From an uncultured Eubacteriales bacterium (GTDB lineage: Bacteria; Bacillota; Clostridia; Oscillospirales; Oscillospiraceae), in assembly GCA_902475855.1 (NCBI GenBank), contig CABSBF010000062.1, positions 1 through 10,108 on the forward strand: 10,108 nucleotides of DNA, in the 5' to 3' direction. The position numbers and the translations under genes were made by a program. A model generated the notes under the pieces. It was not told the origin of the DNA. It saw only the letters and a program-made list of their open reading frames with translations, and did no database searches. This document shows, piece by piece, positions 7,640-10,108 of this stretch. Position 1 is the first letter of the stretch; each line of letters opens with the position of its first letter.

Positions 7640-7668
7640 AGTATACAGGAAACACTGGCAAAAATCAA
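7640..7668 (-). promoter_or_regulatory. hutH promoter
   Basis: On the minus strand TTGATT (7668-7663) and TATACT (7645-7640) are separated by exactly 17 bp, a good housekeeping-type promoter. Start is predicted near 7633, leaving a leader of about 27 nt that contains the AAAGGAG ribosome binding site. The -35 is clearly better than that of hutU, so this promoter may depend less on an activator. Confidence 0.75.
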
Positions 7669-7680
7669 TAGAATGTACAA

Positions 7681-7707
7681 ATTTTGCATTCGAAATTTAT
7701 GCAAAAT
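7681..7707. promoter_or_regulatory. Palindromic operator candidate upstream of hutH
   Basis: ATTTTGCAT (7681-7689) and ATGCAAAAT (7699-7707) form a perfect 9-bp inverted repeat with a 9-nt spacer that itself contains the TTCGAA core. The centre is about 61 bp upstream of the predicted hutH start and 26 bp behind the -35, a position suited to a dimeric activator. A second dyad, TAATTC-N6-GAATTA, lies at 7721-7738. The sequence differs from the ATACT/AGTAT boxes of hutU, so it is either a variant site for the same LysR protein or the site of another regulator. Confidence 0.5.
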
Positions 7708-7815
7708 CACTATATTTCACTAATTCGCTAATGAATTATCAGCGTAAAGAATTCGAAAAAACGGCGCTGTGGGTCCTTCTGCTGTGAAACCGCCGGGCAG
7801 AGTACCATAAAAATC

Positions 7816-7844
7816 GTGACTTTTTCGGATTTGGATGGTATCAT
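7816..7844 (+). promoter_or_regulatory. Promoter of the 212-aa hypothetical gene
   Basis: GTGACT (7816-7821) and TATCAT (7839-7844) are spaced by 17 bp, with four and five matches to consensus respectively. Start is expected near 7851, about 30 nt before the ATG. The rest of the 7607-7880 gap is accounted for by this and the hutH promoter and operator. Confidence 0.55.
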
Positions 7845-7880
7845 AAAGACAGACGAAAAAACCAAACTGAGGTGAAGCAT

Positions 7881-8519
7881 ATGAATTTGAAAGAAGCCTT
7901 CCGCTATCAGAACAAGCTTCAGTCTTTCATGGACGAAGCACAGAGCATTCTAGACTGTGATTCCAATGTCACGCGGGTCGAGAATACCTATCTGCGCCAC
8001 AAGGTTATGGCCGAGGCGGAGGACGAGACAGTCCTGGACCTGCCCGGAACGGAGTATTACGAGAAAATCACGGATATCACCCGTTTTCTCCTGTATCTCC
8101 TGGACGAAAAGGCCGCGCTGTGCGTCGCTATCCGCAAGGCGAAGGATGCGCTGGACATCGACATGGACAGCGAGGTCAGCCTCAATGCAGTGCGCCAGAG
8201 CATTGCCCGTACCTTTAAGCGGCTGAATGATCTGCGCAGCTCTGAGCAGACGCTCGCGGGCGGCGGCACCGGCTACCGCTTCAATGCCGAGGGAAATCAG
8301 ATCGCCTACCGCTGCGACGTGAAGCGCGTGACCACGATCAACTACGATCGTAAGGTCATCCGAGCCGAGCTTACCAAGCTGAACCGGCGGGCGGATGAGA
8401 TCTCTGCAAAAATCGACCTGTGCCTTGTTACCTCCAAGGTGGAGTACAAACCGCCATTTGATGTGAACGCCAGCTTTACAGAGGCATTTGAGACATATCT
8501 GGAAAACGCCGGGGCATAA
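7881..8519 (+). CDS. Hypothetical protein, helical, unrecognised family
   Basis: I do not recognise this 212-aa protein. It looks real: GAGGTGA lies 5 nt before ATG 7881 (a GTG at 7872 is inside that site and less likely), a promoter sits upstream, and codon choice matches the hut genes. It is charged and mostly helical with no signal peptide or membrane segment, so a cytosolic protein is expected. A glycine-rich turn GGGTGYRF (127-134) separates an N-terminal helical part (1-120) from a C-terminal part. The latter has NYDRKVIRAELTKLNRR, a probable coiled-coil, at roughly 154-180. It ends with PPFDVNASFTEAFETYLE. Cysteines at 26, 81, 145 and 181 are scattered, not a metal-binding array. The general plan, two long helical stretches with the second ending in a helix-pairing segment, resembles small helical proteins such as the DIP1984 type, but I cannot claim homology. 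It stands alone between hutH and the accessory region, so context gives no role. Confidence 0.75.
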   Translation: MNLKEAFRYQNKLQSFMDEAQSILDCDSNVTRVENTYLRHKVMAEAEDETVLDLPGTEYYEKITDITRFLLYLLDEKAALCVAIRKAKDALDIDMDSEVSLNAVRQSIARTFKRLNDLRSSEQTLAGGGTGYRFNAEGNQIAYRCDVKRVTTINYDRKVIRAELTKLNRRADEISAKIDLCLVTSKVEYKPPFDVNASFTEAFETYLENAGA

Positions 8520-8942
8520 ATATCGCGGCGCCGGCCGGCTATTTTGGGTGCGGCAAGATAAGAGAATACGGATACCGGTTCAGGTGCAGATGAACAATAA
8601 CGCTGCACACATCCGAAAGGAAAAAGCTGACCAGGCTCGCCCTGCGAGCCATCAAGATATGAGAAAGAAAGACCTTCTGCTTCTCCGTCTCCGCCAGACT
8701 TCCTTCCGTCAGACTTGCTCACGCGCTGCTGCGCTCCTTCCAGCTTCCGCCCTGACATCTCCATTGTGAGGCATGGAAAGCCGATCTCGCTGATAGCGAG
8801 ATGATTACAACGATCAATTTTGATCTTCTTTTCCGTGCGCTGCGCCGGGGGGTGACCTGTCATACTCCCGGCAAAGTAAGCGGAGAAAATGGTTGAAGTT
8901 GCATTGGACTCTTGTCGCATCCAACATAGCCGGTCGAAATAA
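8520..8942. other. Gene-free stretch with small hairpins, possible mobile-element remnant
   Basis: No convincing coding region is present here. Open frames exist on both strands (8488-8769 plus, 8342-8920 minus), but neither has a ribosome binding site and the minus one runs antisense into the neighbouring gene. Visible structure includes a perfect 7-bp hairpin GGCTCGC-CCT-GCGAGCC (8634-8650), an 8-bp hairpin ATCTCGCT-GAT-AGCGAGAT (8784-8802), and a CAGACTT pair in similar context about 8696-8725. Read on the minus strand, the 8634 hairpin is followed by TTTTTCC. The segment separates the chromosomal-looking gene on the left from an AT-rich kinase gene and a probable insertion-sequence end on the right. 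An intergenic or origin-of-transfer-like piece of an integrative element is possible, but this is inference. Confidence 0.4.
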
Positions 8943-8976
8943 CAACGGGCAGCAGGCGTTTGCCTGCTGCCCGTTG
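8943..8976 (-). terminator. Intrinsic terminator of the phosphotransferase gene
   Basis: CAACGGGCAGCAGGC (8943-8957) and GCCTGCTGCCCGTTG (8962-8976) form a perfect 15-bp stem with a 4-nt loop. It starts 20 nt after the minus-strand stop codon and is followed on that strand by TTATTTCG, a modest U-rich tail. Confidence 0.82.
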
Positions 8977-8996
8977 GATACTGCCGGAAGGGGGCA

Positions 8997-9929
8997 TCAA
9001 ATGATCTTCCATTCTCGCATCACATCATATAATGCCTTTGCCTGCCCGGGAACCAGGTTAAATTCCCGCATATCTACATTTGAATCATAATAGTGATTGA
9101 CCTCTGTAAACAGCTCATAAAATGCCCTCTTCAGCCGGAAATTTTCACTGACCGGCTGTTTCTTCATATATAGATCCAATAATCCAAATGCTTTTCCGTT
9201 CGCATTATCCAGCTGGTACAAGTCAAATTCAGAATCCGCATAGCAGCAATTAAATGGGTCAATCACGGCACAGGCATGTTCCTTTGCCTCATCAAGCATG
9301 ATATTCCACATATTATAATCGCCATGGATCAGACGCGCTTCTCTTACCGGCAGATAGAAGATGTTATCATAGTGTGCGATTGCTTCCTCCATGATCCGAA
9401 AGGCATCCGGATACATCTTTCCCTCATCCAGCATCCGCTTTGCCTTAGCCAGGATCCCATGTGCAATCGGGCGGTAATAAGCACACCACTCCTCAGCATA
9501 TTTTTCTGCACCGAGCAAGCCGAATCCTGCCGGATGGATTGTCCGGTGAAAGGCCAAAAGGTTATCAACAACTTCCTGCGCGATAGTCCTTCTGGCATCT
9601 TCCGTCAGGCACTCCGCTGAAATCTCACCTGCATTTAAGCCTTGCAAATACTCCATGGCAAGCGCTTCATATTTTATGCCTTCCTGTACCGGCTCTGTCC
9701 ATAATAATCCGGGCATTTTAAGGCGTGCGCTTTTAGACAAGGTCTCTATCTGCCGATACTCATTTTGTGAAAAGCCCTGCATAAGATATAGCTTTACAAC
9801 GATTTGATAAGGCGCACATGGCAGCTCTACCAAGAATACTCTTCCGTAAAAACCACCGCCCATAGGCGTGATTCTCTCGACTTTTACATGGTATCTTTTC
9901 TGTATAATTATGTGTATCGTATGTTCCAT
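8997..9929 (-). CDS. APH/fructosamine-kinase-fold phosphotransferase
   Basis: This 310-aa protein has the protein-kinase-like fold of aminoglycoside phosphotransferases, choline kinases and fructosamine kinases. GGGFYGRVF (24-32) is the nucleotide-binding loop, Lys46 in VVKLYL the ATP lysine, and Glu57 a likely partner. LIHGDYNMWN (200-209) is the Brenner-type catalytic loop with Asp204 and Asn209, and AVIDPFNCCYADSEFDLYQL (from 221) gives the magnesium-binding Asp224 and the conserved EFDL. It would transfer phosphate from ATP to a small molecule. The substrate, whether antibiotic, sugar or glycated amine, cannot be read from sequence. I chose ATG 9929 because GGAGG lies 9 nt upstream; an extension to 9986 has no such site. 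The gene is AT-richer than the hut genes (25 of 60 GC at 9121-9180 against 41 of 60 at 3421-3480), suggesting recent transfer. A probable insertion-sequence end lies just upstream. A resistance role is possible but unproven. Confidence 0.85.
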   Translation of the reverse strand: MEHTIHIIIQKRYHVKVERITPMGGGFYGRVFLVELPCAPYQIVVKLYLMQGFSQNEYRQIETLSKSARLKMPGLLWTEPVQEGIKYEALAMEYLQGLNAGEISAECLTEDARRTIAQEVVDNLLAFHRTIHPAGFGLLGAEKYAEEWCAYYRPIAHGILAKAKRMLDEGKMYPDAFRIMEEAIAHYDNIFYLPVREARLIHGDYNMWNIMLDEAKEHACAVIDPFNCCYADSEFDLYQLDNANGKAFGLLDLYMKKQPVSENFRLKRAFYELFTEVNHYYDSNVDMREFNLVPGQAKALYDVMREWKII

Positions 9930-10016
9930 TTTAGTATTCCTCCGCGCTTGAGGCGCAGCGTACAAATGCGGATGCTGAGCCCGCAAAAGTCAGACAACTT
10001 TCAGCTTACTGCATTC

Positions 10017-10025
10017 ATTATATCA
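10017..10025 (-). promoter_or_regulatory. Extended -10 promoter of the phosphotransferase gene
   Basis: On the minus strand TGATATAAT (10025-10017) is an extended -10 element (TGn plus a perfect TATAAT). The matching -35 region is T-rich but poor, as usual for this class. Start is near 10010, leaving a leader of about 80 nt that contains a short GCGC-CTCAA-GCGC hairpin just ahead of the GGAGG ribosome binding site. Confidence 0.6.
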
Positions 10026-10053
10026 TCCCTATTGCAAAATAAAAATACAAAAT

Positions 10054-10108
10054 TGAACAGCGCCCCATTTGTTAGACAGTATGATATAATATCTAATGGA
10101 TGGGGTGA
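10054..10108 (+). mobile_element. Probable left end of an IS3-family insertion sequence
   Basis: TGAACAGCGCCCC followed by TTGTTAGACA (10054-10078) resembles, from memory, terminal inverted repeats of IS3-family elements, which begin with TG. It is followed directly by a promoter and then GGATGGGGTGA, a plausible ribosome binding site, at the very end of the window, as expected just before orfA of a transposase. The coding part and the right end are outside the window, so the call depends on a short motif. Confidence 0.45.
10082..10090 (+). promoter_or_regulatory. Extended -10 promoter reading out of the window
   Basis: TGATATAAT at 10082-10090 is an extended -10 element identical to the one of the divergent phosphotransferase promoter. 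Start near 10097 would give a very short leader with GGGGTGA (10102-10108) as ribosome binding site. It probably drives the gene beginning just past the window, the suspected transposase. Confidence 0.5.

Noticed and set aside
6860..7723. A 287-codon open frame on the plus strand opposite hutH
   Set aside because: It is antisense to hutH, and its end runs through the hutH promoter and palindrome, so it is not credible as a gene.
8527..8545. GGCGCCGGCCGGC followed by TATTTT as terminator of the 212-aa gene
   Set aside because: The palindrome is continuous with no room for a good loop, and the T-run is short, so it was not convincing as a stem-loop terminator.
8342..8920. A 192-codon minus-strand frame in the gene-free segment
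   Set aside because: There is no ribosome binding site, and its last third is antisense to the 212-aa gene. It is kept only as a hint that the segment may be a remnant.
10053..10090. TTGAAC as the -35 of the outward TATAAT
   Set aside because: The spacer would be about 26 bp, far too long; the extended TGn -10 explains the promoter better.

Overview
The window looks like a chromosome segment of a GC-rich gut Clostridia member (Oscillospiraceae/Ruminococcaceae type). The grounds are strong AGGAGG-like ribosome binding sites, clostridial-style promoters in AT-rich gaps, the long (about 670 aa) form of urocanate hydratase, and a split formiminotransferase/cyclodeaminase pair. The genus cannot be fixed from the sequence alone.

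Positions 54-7606 hold a compact histidine-utilisation locus. A LysR-type regulator (minus strand, 54-938) is divergent from a four-gene plus-strand operon: hutU (1084-3102), hutI (3137-4366), ftcD-type glutamate formimidoyltransferase (4394-5305) and fchA-type cyclodeaminase (5318-5953). hutH, the first enzyme of the pathway, lies convergent on the minus strand (6041-7606) with its own promoter and terminator. Together they take L-histidine to urocanate, imidazolonepropionate and formiminoglutamate, then to glutamate plus 5,10-methenyl-THF and two ammonia. This is the tetrahydrofolate-dependent branch typical of histidine-fermenting Clostridia. No histidine transporter, hutG or hutF is in view.

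Regulation is unusually readable. The lysR-hutU gap has overlapping back-to-back sigma-A-type promoters and two ATACT/AGTAT dyads 22 bp apart. They are centred near -65 and -43 of the predicted hutU start, which is the textbook LysR recognition/activation layout. The hutH promoter instead carries a perfect ATTTTGCAT-N9-ATGCAAAAT palindrome near -61.

From 7607 onward the content is accessory. It holds a promoter and a 212-aa helical protein I do not recognise (7881-8519), and then a 420-bp gene-free stretch with small hairpins that may be a mobile-element remnant. Next is an AT-richer APH/fructosamine-kinase-fold phosphotransferase (minus strand, 8997-9929) with its own promoter and terminator. 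The last 55 bases look like the left end of an IS3-family insertion sequence whose transposase would start just outside the window. I found no tRNA, rRNA, CRISPR array or clearly new multi-gene system. The most notable points are the regulatory architecture, the missing signature cysteine in HutU, the unrecognised 212-aa gene and the accessory right end.
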